Translations under genes and position numbers: made by a program
Part shown: piece after piece, positions 1-6,681 of the stretch
Numbering within the stretch: position 1 is the first letter of the stretch
Layout: the number at the start of each line of letters is the position of its first letter
The notes under the pieces: generated by a model
What the model saw: only the letters and a program-made list of their open reading frames with translations
What the model was told of the DNA's origin: nothing
Databases searched by the model: none
Assembly: GCA_020048935.1 (NCBI GenBank)
Contig: JAIFLS010000032.1
Location: forward strand, 1-8,372
DNA from: a bacterium
Lineage (GTDB): Bacteria > Verrucomicrobiota > Kiritimatiellia > UBA8416
DNA: 8,372 nucleotides
Reading direction: 5' to 3'

Positions 1-610
1 AATCCATGTGAAAGGAGACGTAATCCACCTGGTTTGAGCGGATGGGTGACGGGAAGACGCTTTGGTCTGCCGTGTCGAGATAGACGTACCAGGCCTTGCG
101 CCCGTAGCAGTCGTCCAGCCCGCGTCCGATGTGGGCGGCAAAGCCCTCGTCGCGCCAGGCGGTCTCCAGTTTCTGCAGGTCCGCGCGTATCGGAACCGCC
201 CGAGCCTCCAGATCCTGCAGCAGTGGCCATTCGATTTTCCACTCCTTGTCGCCCCAGAGCGACAGGCAGTCCACCCAGGGACGGTTGGTCGGGAACAGTT
301 TCGCCCGCAGTGCGGAGATCCGGGTGTTCAATCCTTTTTCCGGATCCGGGTCCTCGAGCATGCCACGCAGGCGGCAGTACTCGGAGTAGATCGTCTGTGC
401 CCGCTGCCGTTCCGGTGAAATAACGCGTGATGGCGGAAGCTTGCCGGTGGCTCGGTCACCGGCCGGTTTGCCGGTTCGGAACTGTTCGAAAGCCGCCTGG
501 TCGCGTTTTTTGAATGCGTCAAACGTATTCCCGCCACGCTGCGCATCTGCCGCCAGCAAGGCTGTGGCAGCCAGGGTTGCCGTACAAACACACGCCATCT
601 GCCTGTTCAT
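1..610 (-). CDS. Exported protein of unknown function, 5' part only (runs off the left edge)
   Basis: Reading the minus strand from an ATG at 610-608 gives 203 codons with no stop before the window edge, so the C-terminus is missing. A strong ribosome binding site GGAGG (complement of 616-620) lies 5 nt before the ATG. The N-terminus looks like a signal peptide: a short start (MNRQM), an alanine-rich hydrophobic stretch to about residue 20 and a probable cleavage site near AADA, so the product is likely exported. The mature part begins with a charged, probably helical segment (about residues 28-46, FDAFKKRDQAAFEQFR). A Trp-rich segment follows at about 110-130 (PWVDCLSLWGDKEWKIEW), and there are cysteines at 7, 9, 79, 115 and 168. 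I recognise no family or catalytic motif. The gene diverges from gpmI; nothing links the two functionally. Confidence 0.75.
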   Translation of the reverse strand, partial: MNRQMACVCTATLAATALLAADAQRGGNTFDAFKKRDQAAFEQFRTGKPAGDRATGKLPPSRVISPERQRAQTIYSEYCRLRGMLEDPDPEKGLNTRISALRAKLFPTNRPWVDCLSLWGDKEWKIEWPLLQDLEARAVPIRADLQKLETAWRDEGFAAHIGRGLDDCYGRKAWYVYLDTADQSVFPSPIRSNQVDYVSFHMD

Positions 611-665
611 GACCGCCTCCTTGTTCTTGCCGCGCTTCCTGCCAGGCTACCTTGAATCCGCCATC

Positions 666-694
666 AATTTAGGTCACTTGACTTCGAGAGGCAA
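666..694 (-). promoter_or_regulatory. Candidate sigma70-type promoter for the exported-protein gene
   Basis: On the minus strand TTGCCT (complement of 689-694) and TAAATT (complement of 666-671) are separated by exactly 17 nt. Each matches the sigma70 consensus at 4 of 6 positions. They lie about 56-84 nt upstream of the start codon at 610, in the AT-richer part of the divergent spacer. I found no equally good promoter for gpmI in the same spacer. Confidence 0.4.
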
Positions 695-782
695 GCTCTG
701 TTTCCGGTGCATTATTCTTGCTCATTGGCTCCGGTTCGGGTTCAATAGAAGAACGAGGTAAGCAACAGAAAGGAAGAAACGG

Positions 783-2336
783 ATGAGACCGGTTGTATTG
801 ATCATACGGGATGGGTGGGGAATCAATGAGAATCCGCGGGGCAATGCGGTGATGGCGGCGGATACGCCGAACATCGACCGTTACAAGGCGCAGTACCCCT
901 GGACGGCTCTGGATTGTTCGGGCGAGCCGGTCGGGTTGCCGGACGGCTACCAGGGGTCGAGCGAGGTCGGCCACCTGAACATCGGCGCGGGCCGTATCGT
1001 GATCCAGGAACTGAAGCGGATCGACGACGGGCTGCGCACAGGCAAGCTGTTTGAGGCGGGGAAGTGGAAATCGCTGGTGGCCAACTGGAAGGCCAACGGC
1101 AGCCGGCTTCACCTGCTGGGACTGCTGCAGGACGAGGGGGTCCACGCGCATCAGGAGCATCTGTTCAAGATCATGCGCCGGGCGCGCCGCGAGTATCCCG
1201 GTGGCGCGATCGTGATACACCCGTTCCTTGACGGGCGCGATACGCCGCCCCGCAGTTCGCTGGAATACATCGCCAAACTAGAACTGGTGATGAAGGAGGT
1301 GGGGGGCTGCTCGATCGGCACCGCCATGGGCCGATACTACGCCATGGACCGTTCGCAGAACTGGCGGCTGACCGATATCGCCTACCATTGCCTGGTCAGC
1401 GGCGAGGGGCGTGTGGCACCGACGATCCGGCAGGCGGTCGAGGAGTCGTATGCCGCCGACAAGACGCCGGACGGCGAACCGATGGTCGATGAATATATCC
1501 TGCCGTACCGCATGAACGGATACGAGGGGATGCGCGACGGCGACTGCGTGCTGCACACAAACTACCGCCAGGACCGGGCGATCCAGCTCGCGCTGGCTTT
1601 CACGGCCGATGATTATCCCGGCACGCGCAAGGTGCGTCCGGCGGTCACGTTCCTGGGCCTGACCCGCTACTTCAACGAGTTCACTGAGTACATGATGGGG
1701 GCCATGGATGCCGAGGGCGGCATGGAGCATCTGCTCGGCGAGGTTGTTTCCGATGCCGGGTTGCGGCAGTTACGCATTGCCGAGACGCAGAAATTCCGCC
1801 ACGTCACCAGCTTCTTCAACGGCAAGTCGACCACGCCCTATGCCGGGGAGGACCAGGTGGATGTGCCCGGCCGCTTCGACCCCTCGGCGTTCGGCAGTCA
1901 TCCCGAGATGGAGGCCTACAACCTGACCGATGCGATCCTGGCCCGGCTGCAGGACAATCCGTATGCGTTCATCGTCGTCAACTATGCCAATGGCGACATG
2001 GTCGGGCATACCGGCCTGTTCGAGGCCGCGCGCAAGGCGATCGGGATTGTCGACGAATGCGTGGGACGGCTGGTTGAGCGTTGCCTGGAGCTGGATGCGC
2101 ATGTGCTGATCACGGCCGATCACGGCAATTCCGAGGAGATGATCGATCTGGTGACTGGCATGGTCAAGACCAGCCATACGCTCAACCCCGTCGAGTTCAT
2201 CTATGTGGCGAAGGATTCCGCCGGGCGGCGGCTGGTTCCGCATGGCAAGCTGTCGGATATCGCGCCGACGGTGCTGGAATTACTGGGGTTGCCGGTGCCG
2301 GCGGAGATGACGGCGGTGAGTCTGCTGGCGGATTAG
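783..2336 (+). CDS. gpmI: 2,3-bisphosphoglycerate-independent phosphoglycerate mutase
   Basis: This glycolytic/gluconeogenic enzyme interconverts 3- and 2-phosphoglycerate in the cytoplasm through a phosphoserine intermediate. The product is 517 aa, the normal length for the family. Phosphatase-domain metal and catalytic residues are all visible: D10 in RDGWG, the nucleophile S60 in SSEVGHLNIGAG, D405 and H409 in NGDMVGHTG, D446 and H447 in ITADHGN, and H465 in TSHTLNPVEF. Transferase-domain residues include H121, D150-R152-D153 in DGRDTPP, R184, R190, R262, R265 (YRQDRAIQ) and K337. Two positions depart from common sequences: the nucleophile loop reads GSSEVGH, not GNSEVGH, and the Arg-pair motif reads NYRQDRA, not NFRADRA. 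The ATG has AGGAAG (771-776) 6 nt upstream. The gene stands alone, divergent from the exported-protein gene. Confidence 0.97.
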   Translation: MRPVVLIIRDGWGINENPRGNAVMAADTPNIDRYKAQYPWTALDCSGEPVGLPDGYQGSSEVGHLNIGAGRIVIQELKRIDDGLRTGKLFEAGKWKSLVANWKANGSRLHLLGLLQDEGVHAHQEHLFKIMRRARREYPGGAIVIHPFLDGRDTPPRSSLEYIAKLELVMKEVGGCSIGTAMGRYYAMDRSQNWRLTDIAYHCLVSGEGRVAPTIRQAVEESYAADKTPDGEPMVDEYILPYRMNGYEGMRDGDCVLHTNYRQDRAIQLALAFTADDYPGTRKVRPAVTFLGLTRYFNEFTEYMMGAMDAEGGMEHLLGEVVSDAGLRQLRIAETQKFRHVTSFFNGKSTTPYAGEDQVDVPGRFDPSAFGSHPEMEAYNLTDAILARLQDNPYAFIVVNYANGDMVGHTGLFEAARKAIGIVDECVGRLVERCLELDAHVLITADHGNSEEMIDLVTGMVKTSHTLNPVEFIYVAKDSAGRRLVPHGKLSDIAPTVLELLGLPVPAEMTAVSLLAD

Positions 2337-2349
2337 ATGGCCGTGATGC

Positions 2350-2413
2350 AGGGGCGGGCCTCCCGCGTTTGGCTGAGCGTTGTGGGGTAGGGGCGGGCCG
2401 CCGGACCGCCCGC
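2350..2413. repeat. Pair of GC-rich hairpin repeats between gpmI and the amidase gene
   Basis: The 11-mer AGGGGCGGGCC occurs at 2350-2360 and 2389-2399, and each copy starts a small hairpin. In the first, GCGGG (2354-2358) pairs with CCCGC (2362-2366) across a 3-nt loop. In the second, GCGGGC (2393-2398) pairs with GCCCGC (2408-2413). There is no T-tract, so this is not a classical intrinsic terminator. It may be a REP-like intergenic repeat or may attenuate read-through from gpmI. Confidence 0.5.
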
Positions 2414-2433
2414 TGTGAAAGAGAGTGTGAGCG

Positions 2434-3678
2434 TTGTTGAGATCGCGCATGCGGATGATGATAGGCAAGGGGGTGTTTCGCCGGTTGCCGTTGCTGATGC
2501 TCGGTGTGCTGGTGGCGCAGACAGCCGTCGCGGCGCTGCAGTTCAAGGACCGCTACAGTCCGTGGAACGCGAAGCGCGAGGCGAGGCGCGAGACTCGCTA
2601 TATCCTGCTGCACACGACCGAGGGGCCGGGCAAGGGGTCGCTCGAGAAGTTGTATCGCTATGGCGAGGCTCATTTCATGGTCGATACGGATGGGGTTGTC
2701 TACCGCCTGATCGACCGCCGCCGCGTGGCCATGCATGCCGGGCGCAGCATGTGGGAGGGCATCACCGGACTCGACGACTACACGATCGGCATTGAAGTGG
2801 CCGGGTACCACAACCGAGCGATCACCAAGGCGCAGATTGCCGCCTTGCGCGAGCTTCTGGATCAGTTGAAGGTGACTTACCGGATACCGGACCAGAACAT
2901 CATCCCGCACTCGATGGTGGCCTACGGGGCGCCGAACCGCTGGCACCGGCGTTCGCATCGCGGTCGCAAACGTTGCGGGATGCAGTTTGCCGACCGCTCG
3001 TTGCGCGAGAAACTGGGGCTCAAGAGCCAGCCGTTGTTTGATCCGGACGTCAAGGCCGGGCGGCTGGTCAATGCCGATCCCTACCTGGCGCTGGCGCTGT
3101 TCGGCTCGGCGCGCGAGCAGACGAAGGCGGCTGCGCACTTCGACGGCGACTCGGCCATGATCATCGCACCCGGGCGCAGTGCATGGGATATCGCGCGCGA
3201 CAAGTACCGCAATTCGAATACGCGCTATCTTTTCCCCGATGGCAGGGAACTGCGCGGCGACCAGGTGACCAACTGGAAGTCGATGCCGGCGGGGACGCGC
3301 GTGGTGCTGTCTGCCGACGCCCGCGAGAACGATGAGGAGCGGCTGCTGGAGATCGGTACGGAAAGCGGTGTCGGCGACCTGGCTGGCGACGAGGCCCTGG
3401 CTTCCACCACGATCTATTTCCTCAAGGACGGACGGGTGAGGCAGGGCAGCGAGATGACCCGCGAACAGGTCGATGCCCTGCCATCGGGTACGCGGATCCT
3501 CGTCGGCTATGTCCATGGCGGCTATTTGACCGCCAAGCGGAGCGCCTTCGATATCTGCGGGGCTAAATGGAATTCCCCGACGACGCTCTACCGTTTACAA
3601 GACGGTCGCGTGCTGACGGGTGAGCAGGTCACGGAGGGGTCGCTCCCGCCCATGGCCATGGTGTTTTTTGTGCGTTGA
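2434..3678 (+). CDS. Exported N-acetylmuramoyl-L-alanine amidase (Amidase_2/PGRP fold) with repeated C-terminal module
   Basis: Predicted zinc amidase that cleaves the MurNAc-L-Ala bond of peptidoglycan outside the cytoplasmic membrane. Counting from the TTG start, the signal peptide covers about residues 9-33 (hydrophobic LLMLGVLV, cleavage after TAVA). The amidase domain spans about 53-185. Zinc ligands fit T7 lysozyme: H60 in YILLHTTEG, H159 in IIPHSMVAYG and C181, with K179 two residues before the cysteine as in T7. AMHAG (H101) and IGIEVAG (E121) are further family motifs. Residues about 249-414 hold a module repeated about three times, with cores YLFPDGRELRGDQVT, YFLKDGRVRQGSEMT and YRLQDGRVLTGEQVT. 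It may bind cell wall or partners; I know no name for it. The start is uncertain: TTG 2434 follows a weak AAAGAGAG, and in-frame ATGs at 2449, 2455 and 2458 keep the signal peptide. It is the first gene of a probable three-gene operon. Confidence 0.85.
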   Translation: MLRSRMRMMIGKGVFRRLPLLMLGVLVAQTAVAALQFKDRYSPWNAKREARRETRYILLHTTEGPGKGSLEKLYRYGEAHFMVDTDGVVYRLIDRRRVAMHAGRSMWEGITGLDDYTIGIEVAGYHNRAITKAQIAALRELLDQLKVTYRIPDQNIIPHSMVAYGAPNRWHRRSHRGRKRCGMQFADRSLREKLGLKSQPLFDPDVKAGRLVNADPYLALALFGSAREQTKAAAHFDGDSAMIIAPGRSAWDIARDKYRNSNTRYLFPDGRELRGDQVTNWKSMPAGTRVVLSADARENDEERLLEIGTESGVGDLAGDEALASTTIYFLKDGRVRQGSEMTREQVDALPSGTRILVGYVHGGYLTAKRSAFDICGAKWNSPTTLYRLQDGRVLTGEQVTEGSLPPMAMVFFVR

Positions 3679-3691
3679 TGGCGGAGGCTGC

Positions 3692-4996
3692 ATGAATCTG
3701 ATTGTCGAGGCGGGGCCGCTTGAAGGCTCGAAGTTCAATCTTTCCGGCGTTGTGCTGGTGGGGCGTTGCCCGACCAACAACCTGGTGATCGGCGATCCCG
3801 CCCTGTCCCTGCTGCACGCCCGCCTGCAGGTGGCTGATGATGGCTCGTTTGTCACCGATCTCGGATCGACAAACGGCACATGGCTCAACGGTCGGCGCAT
3901 TGTCAGCGAGCGGCTTCACGACGGGGATCTGCTACAGGTTGGCGATTCCCGGATTCGGGTCCTGCTGAAGGCGGAGATCGTGTCGAGACCGGTGATGTCG
4001 AAGACGGGCCTGATCGACATGGATTTTGCTGTTCCAGCCACCGACAGTATTTTCGGCACGGTAACCTACTCGCTGAACCGCAAGATCGCGGACGGGGGCA
4101 TGGGCTCGATCTACGAGGCCCGGCAATTCGGGGCGGAAGGGTTTGTCAAGCGGGTGGCGATAAAGACCATTCTGCCCGAGTTCGCCGCACGGGAGAGCGA
4201 AGTGGCCTCCTTTGTGGGGGAAGCCCGACTGGTGGCGAACCTGGTGCATCAGAACATTGTTCAGATACACCATTTCGGACGGCATCAAGGCGGCTACTAC
4301 ATCGTCATGGAATATATCGACGGCATGACGCTGGGCACCTTCATGGCCCTTCACCTCAGGCAGGGCCGCGAGGTCCCGGTTGACCTGGCGACGTTCATTG
4401 TCAGCCGGGTGGCACGCGGCCTGGAGTATGCACACACCCGGCGGGGTGATAACGGGGCGTCACTGCACCTCGTGCACAGGGATGTCTCGCCTAACAACAT
4501 CATGATCGACAGGGAAGGCGAGGTGAAACTGACCGATTTCGGCGTGGCGCGGGCGGCTCACTTCATGGAGGACGACTCCGACGACCTGGTTGGGTGCGTG
4601 GAGTTCATGTCGCCCGAACAGGCTTCATGCATGCGCGTGGATGGCCGCAGCGACATCTACTCGCTGGGACTGGTCTACTACGAACTGCTGACCGGTGAGC
4701 GTCCGCTGCGTTCCGAGGGTACCGACCTGGCCATGGCGGTGACACGTATCCTGACCACCGTGATTCCGGACCCGCGCAAGTACCGGGCTTGCCTGACCGA
4801 GCGCACGGCCCGGATCCTGGCTTGTATGCTTGACAAGTCGCCGGAGGCGCGCTTTGCGACTGCGGGAGCCTTGTCGCAGGCGTTGGAGGAGGAAATGTAT
4901 TCCAGAGGCTACGGGCCGACGGTAGTGAAGCTGGCCGCATACACCGGGGCATTGCTGGCCGGTGCGGCGGCGGTTGACGGGCAGGAGCGTGAATGA
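3692..4996 (+). CDS. FHA-domain serine/threonine protein kinase (soluble, Hanks type)
   Basis: 434-aa cytoplasmic protein kinase. An N-terminal FHA domain (about 1-95), which binds phosphothreonine, shows VGRCPTNN, SLLHARL and the GSTNGTWLNGRRI signature. After a linker (about 96-122) comes a complete kinase domain (about 125-400): modified glycine loop ADGGMGSIYEA, ATP-binding K158 in VAIK, helix-C E177, catalytic HRDVSPNN (D265, N270), DFG at D282, SPEQ near 307-310, D321 in RSDIYSLG and a late Arg (R387). All catalytic residues are present, so it should be active. No convincing membrane segment or extracellular domain is visible; the tail (411-430) is only Ala-rich. The start ATG 3692 has GGAGG (3683-3687) 4 nt upstream and begins exactly with an FHA strand; an upstream in-frame start would overlap the amidase. 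It sits 13 nt after the amidase and overlaps the next gene by 4 nt. Its substrate is unknown. Confidence 0.93.
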   Translation: MNLIVEAGPLEGSKFNLSGVVLVGRCPTNNLVIGDPALSLLHARLQVADDGSFVTDLGSTNGTWLNGRRIVSERLHDGDLLQVGDSRIRVLLKAEIVSRPVMSKTGLIDMDFAVPATDSIFGTVTYSLNRKIADGGMGSIYEARQFGAEGFVKRVAIKTILPEFAARESEVASFVGEARLVANLVHQNIVQIHHFGRHQGGYYIVMEYIDGMTLGTFMALHLRQGREVPVDLATFIVSRVARGLEYAHTRRGDNGASLHLVHRDVSPNNIMIDREGEVKLTDFGVARAAHFMEDDSDDLVGCVEFMSPEQASCMRVDGRSDIYSLGLVYYELLTGERPLRSEGTDLAMAVTRILTTVIPDPRKYRACLTERTARILACMLDKSPEARFATAGALSQALEEEMYSRGYGPTVVKLAAYTGALLAGAAAVDGQERE

Positions 4997-5532
4997 TGAC
5001 CGAGAAGACGTTTATCCGGGCGGATGACCAGGTTCGCGATTCCTTTGCTCTGGCGCGGAAGATCTATGATTCAGGCTTCGTGCCGGATGTGCTGGTCGTG
5101 CTGTGGCGCGGGGGGACTCCGGTCGGGATCGTGATCCATGAATTTTTGCTTTACAAGGGGATAGCGACTTATCACACCGCGATCAAGGCCACGTCCTACA
5201 GCGGGATTGGCGAGCGGGGCGAGCCGGAACTGGAGCACTTCGACCGGCTGCTGGATCATATCACGCCACAGAGCAGGGTTCTGGTGGTCGACGACATCTT
5301 CGATTCGGGCTGCACCATGAGCAAGGTCGTGCAGGAACTCAAGCCGCGTGTCGGCCAGATACGCATCGCCACGCTGTATTACAAGGAAGGGGCCAACGTG
5401 ACCGATATCGAGCCCGATTACTACCTGCGCAAGACCGACCGCTGGATCGTCTTCCCGCATGAACTCGACGGCCTCACGCCGCAGGAAATCAAGGCCAAGG
5501 ACAGTTTTATCGCCGATCTGCTGGATATATGA
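4993..5532 (+). CDS. Phosphoribosyltransferase, purine (hypoxanthine/xanthine/guanine) type
   Basis: 179-aa type I phosphoribosyltransferase, cytoplasmic, predicted to transfer ribose-5-phosphate from PRPP to a purine base (salvage). The PRPP-binding loop is clear: RVLVVDDIFDSGCT (residues 95-108) with the acidic pair D100-D101. WRGG at 38-41 fits the pyrophosphate loop. W151 in RWIVFPHE fits the C-terminal aromatic residue that stacks on the base in xanthine/guanine-type enzymes. The fold resembles the COG2236-like purine PRTases more than PyrR or Apt. The exact base cannot be read from sequence. The ATG at 4993 overlaps the kinase stop (ATGA), and AGGAG (4983-4987) serves either this ATG or the next one at 4996. 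Translational coupling to the kinase is likely, which makes regulation by or with the kinase possible. Confidence 0.88.
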   Translation: MMTEKTFIRADDQVRDSFALARKIYDSGFVPDVLVVLWRGGTPVGIVIHEFLLYKGIATYHTAIKATSYSGIGERGEPELEHFDRLLDHITPQSRVLVVDDIFDSGCTMSKVVQELKPRVGQIRIATLYYKEGANVTDIEPDYYLRKTDRWIVFPHELDGLTPQEIKAKDSFIADLLDI

Positions 5533-5556
5533 CGACGGGTGGCGGTCATGGCCGAC

Positions 5557-5578
5557 ATCGGTGACCCCGATATTTTTT
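5557..5578 (+). terminator. Weak candidate terminator after the phosphoribosyltransferase gene
   Basis: ATCGG (5557-5561) and CCGAT (5567-5571) form a 5-bp stem with a 5-nt loop, followed by A and six T (5573-5578). The position, 25 nt after the stop codon of the operon's last gene, is right, but the stem is short, so efficiency would be low. Confidence 0.4.
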
Positions 5579-5660
5579 CACGCATTGCCGAATACGCTGC
5601 GATTTTCCAGATAGTTTCCGAGAATTATGCAAAACGTGAACGCGAAGGTTTCCCGTTTGC

Positions 5661-5689
5661 TTTACCGGTGGCGGCAAATGCGGTAAATA
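5661..5689 (+). promoter_or_regulatory. Candidate rubrerythrin promoter overlapped by a dyad (possible operator)
   Basis: TTTACC (5661-5666) and TAAATA (5684-5689) are spaced by 17 nt, a sigma70-like arrangement with modest matches (4/6 and 3/6). The same bases form a perfect inverted repeat, TTTACCG (5661-5667) and CGGTAAA (5681-5687), with a 13-nt spacer. A regulator bound there would cover both promoter boxes. The site is about 80 nt upstream of the rubrerythrin start, in a spacer (5533-5768) where I see no convincing gene. Confidence 0.35.
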
Positions 5690-5768
5690 AGGAAGCATTA
5701 TACGGCTCGTGTGCCGCCTGGCGGCGCAGGCGGGCCATTCAACCGAAACAGCAGAAGGAGCAGAGGAC

Positions 5769-6341
5769 ATGGCACTGAAGGGCAGCAAGACGGAGAAGAA
5801 CCTGATGGCGGCGTTCGCCGGCGAATCGCAGGCGCGCAACCGCTACACCTACGCATCGGCCGAGGCACGCAAGGCGGGGTTCCAGCAGATCGCCGATATC
5901 TTTGAGGAAACCGCCGACCAGGAGCGCGAACACGCCAAGCGGCTTTTCAAGCTGATGGAGGGTGGCGAGCTGCAAATCACGGGCACGTTCCCGGCCGGCC
6001 CTGTCGGCTCGACGGTCGAGAACCTGCGCCATGGCGCGGCAGGCGAGCATTACGAGTGGACCGAGATGTATCCGGGCTTTGCCAAGATCGCCCGCGAGGA
6101 AGGCCTCGAGAACATTGCCAAGGTATTCGAGGCGATCGCGGTGGCCGAGCGCCAGCATGAGAAGCGGTACCTGGCGCTGGCGGCGAATGTCGACAGCGGC
6201 AAGGTCTTCATGAAGGACCGGCCCGTCGTCTGGCGCTGCATCAACTGCGGCTACATCGTCGAGGCTAACGAGGCCCCGAAGGTGTGCCCGGCCTGTGCCC
6301 ATCCGCAGGCGCATTTCGAGCTGCTGGCCGAGAACTGGTAA
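5769..6341 (+). CDS. rbr: Rubrerythrin
   Basis: 190-aa cytoplasmic diiron protein that reduces hydrogen peroxide to water in anaerobes. The N-terminal ferritin-like four-helix domain (about 1-145) carries the diiron carboxylate and histidine motifs: E19 in FAGES, E52 and H55 in DQEREH, E93 and E96 in GEHYEW, and E127 with H130 in AVAERQHEKRY. The C-terminal rubredoxin-like domain (about 152-185) has a four-cysteine iron site, C157-x2-C160 and C173-x2-C176. This is the classic domain order, full length and apparently intact. The ATG at 5769 has AAGGAG (5755-5760) 8 nt upstream; the frame is open 20 codons further up but shows no family sequence there. Rubredoxin follows 76 nt downstream and is the expected electron donor. 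Confidence 0.97.
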   Translation: MALKGSKTEKNLMAAFAGESQARNRYTYASAEARKAGFQQIADIFEETADQEREHAKRLFKLMEGGELQITGTFPAGPVGSTVENLRHGAAGEHYEWTEMYPGFAKIAREEGLENIAKVFEAIAVAERQHEKRYLALAANVDSGKVFMKDRPVVWRCINCGYIVEANEAPKVCPACAHPQAHFELLAENW

Positions 6342-6349
6342 GGTTCCGC

Positions 6350-6378
6350 TTGCACATATAGCGCAAGTACGCTATAAA
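6350..6378 (+). promoter_or_regulatory. Promoter for rubredoxin, with an overlapping perfect dyad
   Basis: TTGCAC (6350-6355) and TATAAA (6373-6378) are separated by exactly 17 nt; the -10 box matches consensus at 5 of 6. Inside it lies a perfect inverted repeat, TATAGCG (6357-6363) and CGCTATA (6370-6376), with a 6-nt centre CAAGTA, filling the spacer and entering the -10 box. That is a typical repressor-operator position. No T-tract follows, so it is not a terminator of the rubrerythrin transcript. Rubredoxin may thus be transcribed separately from rubrerythrin as well as by read-through. Confidence 0.5.
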
Positions 6379-6417
6379 TGCGCGCGTTTTATCAACGACT
6401 AACAAACAAGGGGACAC

Positions 6418-6579
6418 ATGAAGAAGTACGTTTGCAATCTTTGCGGTTACATCTACGATCCCGCCATCGGCGATCCGGACAACGGCGTGGCCGCAGGCAC
6501 GGCGTTTGCCGCCCTGCCGGAAGACTGGGTCTGCCCGGACTGCGGTGCGGGGCTGGAGGATTTCGAACCGGCAGAGTAG
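6418..6579 (+). CDS. rd: Rubredoxin
   Basis: 53-aa small iron-sulfur electron carrier, the standard rubredoxin length. The single Fe(Cys)4 site is formed by C6-x2-C9 (YVCNLCGYIYDP) and C39-x2-C42 (WVCPDCGA). The conserved core IYDPAIGDPDNGVAAGT and the acidic tail are typical of bacterial rubredoxins. It acts in the cytoplasm and most likely passes electrons to the rubrerythrin encoded just upstream. AAGGGGA (6408-6414) lies just before the ATG. The gene is followed 21 nt later by a strong terminator, so it closes the plus-strand gene cluster. Confidence 0.97.
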   Translation: MKKYVCNLCGYIYDPAIGDPDNGVAAGTAFAALPEDWVCPDCGAGLEDFEPAE

Positions 6580-6600
6580 TGCCGGCTCGTCTGATTCCCG

Positions 6601-6630
6601 AAGGGCGTCCTGTAAAGGGCGCCTTTTTTT
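6601..6630 (+). terminator. Intrinsic terminator after rubredoxin
   Basis: GGCGTCC (6604-6610) pairs with GGGCGCC (6617-6623), including one G-U pair, across the 6-nt loop TGTAAA. Outer A-T and G-U pairs extend the stem to about 10 bp using the first T residues. Seven T (6624-6630) follow the core stem. This is a textbook Rho-independent terminator. Confidence 0.92.
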
Positions 6631-6681
6631 ATATCACGGTAGAGCTCTCCTTGAATAATTACAATGAACCGTGTGGAAGTT

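Noticed and set aside
34..423. Plus-strand open frames at 34-423 and 62-418
   Set aside because: They oppose the signal-peptide-bearing minus-strand gene; their composition (Arg/Ser/Pro-rich) is typical of antisense frames.
678..718. TTGACT (678-683) as the -35 box of a gpmI promoter
   Set aside because: No acceptable -10 box at 16-18 nt; the nearest AT-rich box (CATTAT) is 26 nt away.
1278..1730. 150-aa minus-strand open frame inside gpmI
   Set aside because: Shadow of gpmI, whose motifs continue through the whole region; no own ribosome binding site or family feature.
2197..3516. 439-aa minus-strand open frame antisense to the amidase gene
   Set aside because: Rich in Arg, His, Pro and Gln with no domain motif. 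It lies opposite a gene with clear catalytic residues and is an artefact of GC-rich codon usage.
3620..3691. Upstream extension of the kinase start
   Set aside because: It would overlap the amidase and adds Arg/Cys/Trp-rich sequence. ATG 3692 has its own GGAGG and begins the FHA domain.
5539..5778. 79-aa open frame between the phosphoribosyltransferase and rubrerythrin
   Set aside because: GTG start without a ribosome binding site. It runs through the promoter region and into the rubrerythrin start, and its end is basic and low in protein character.
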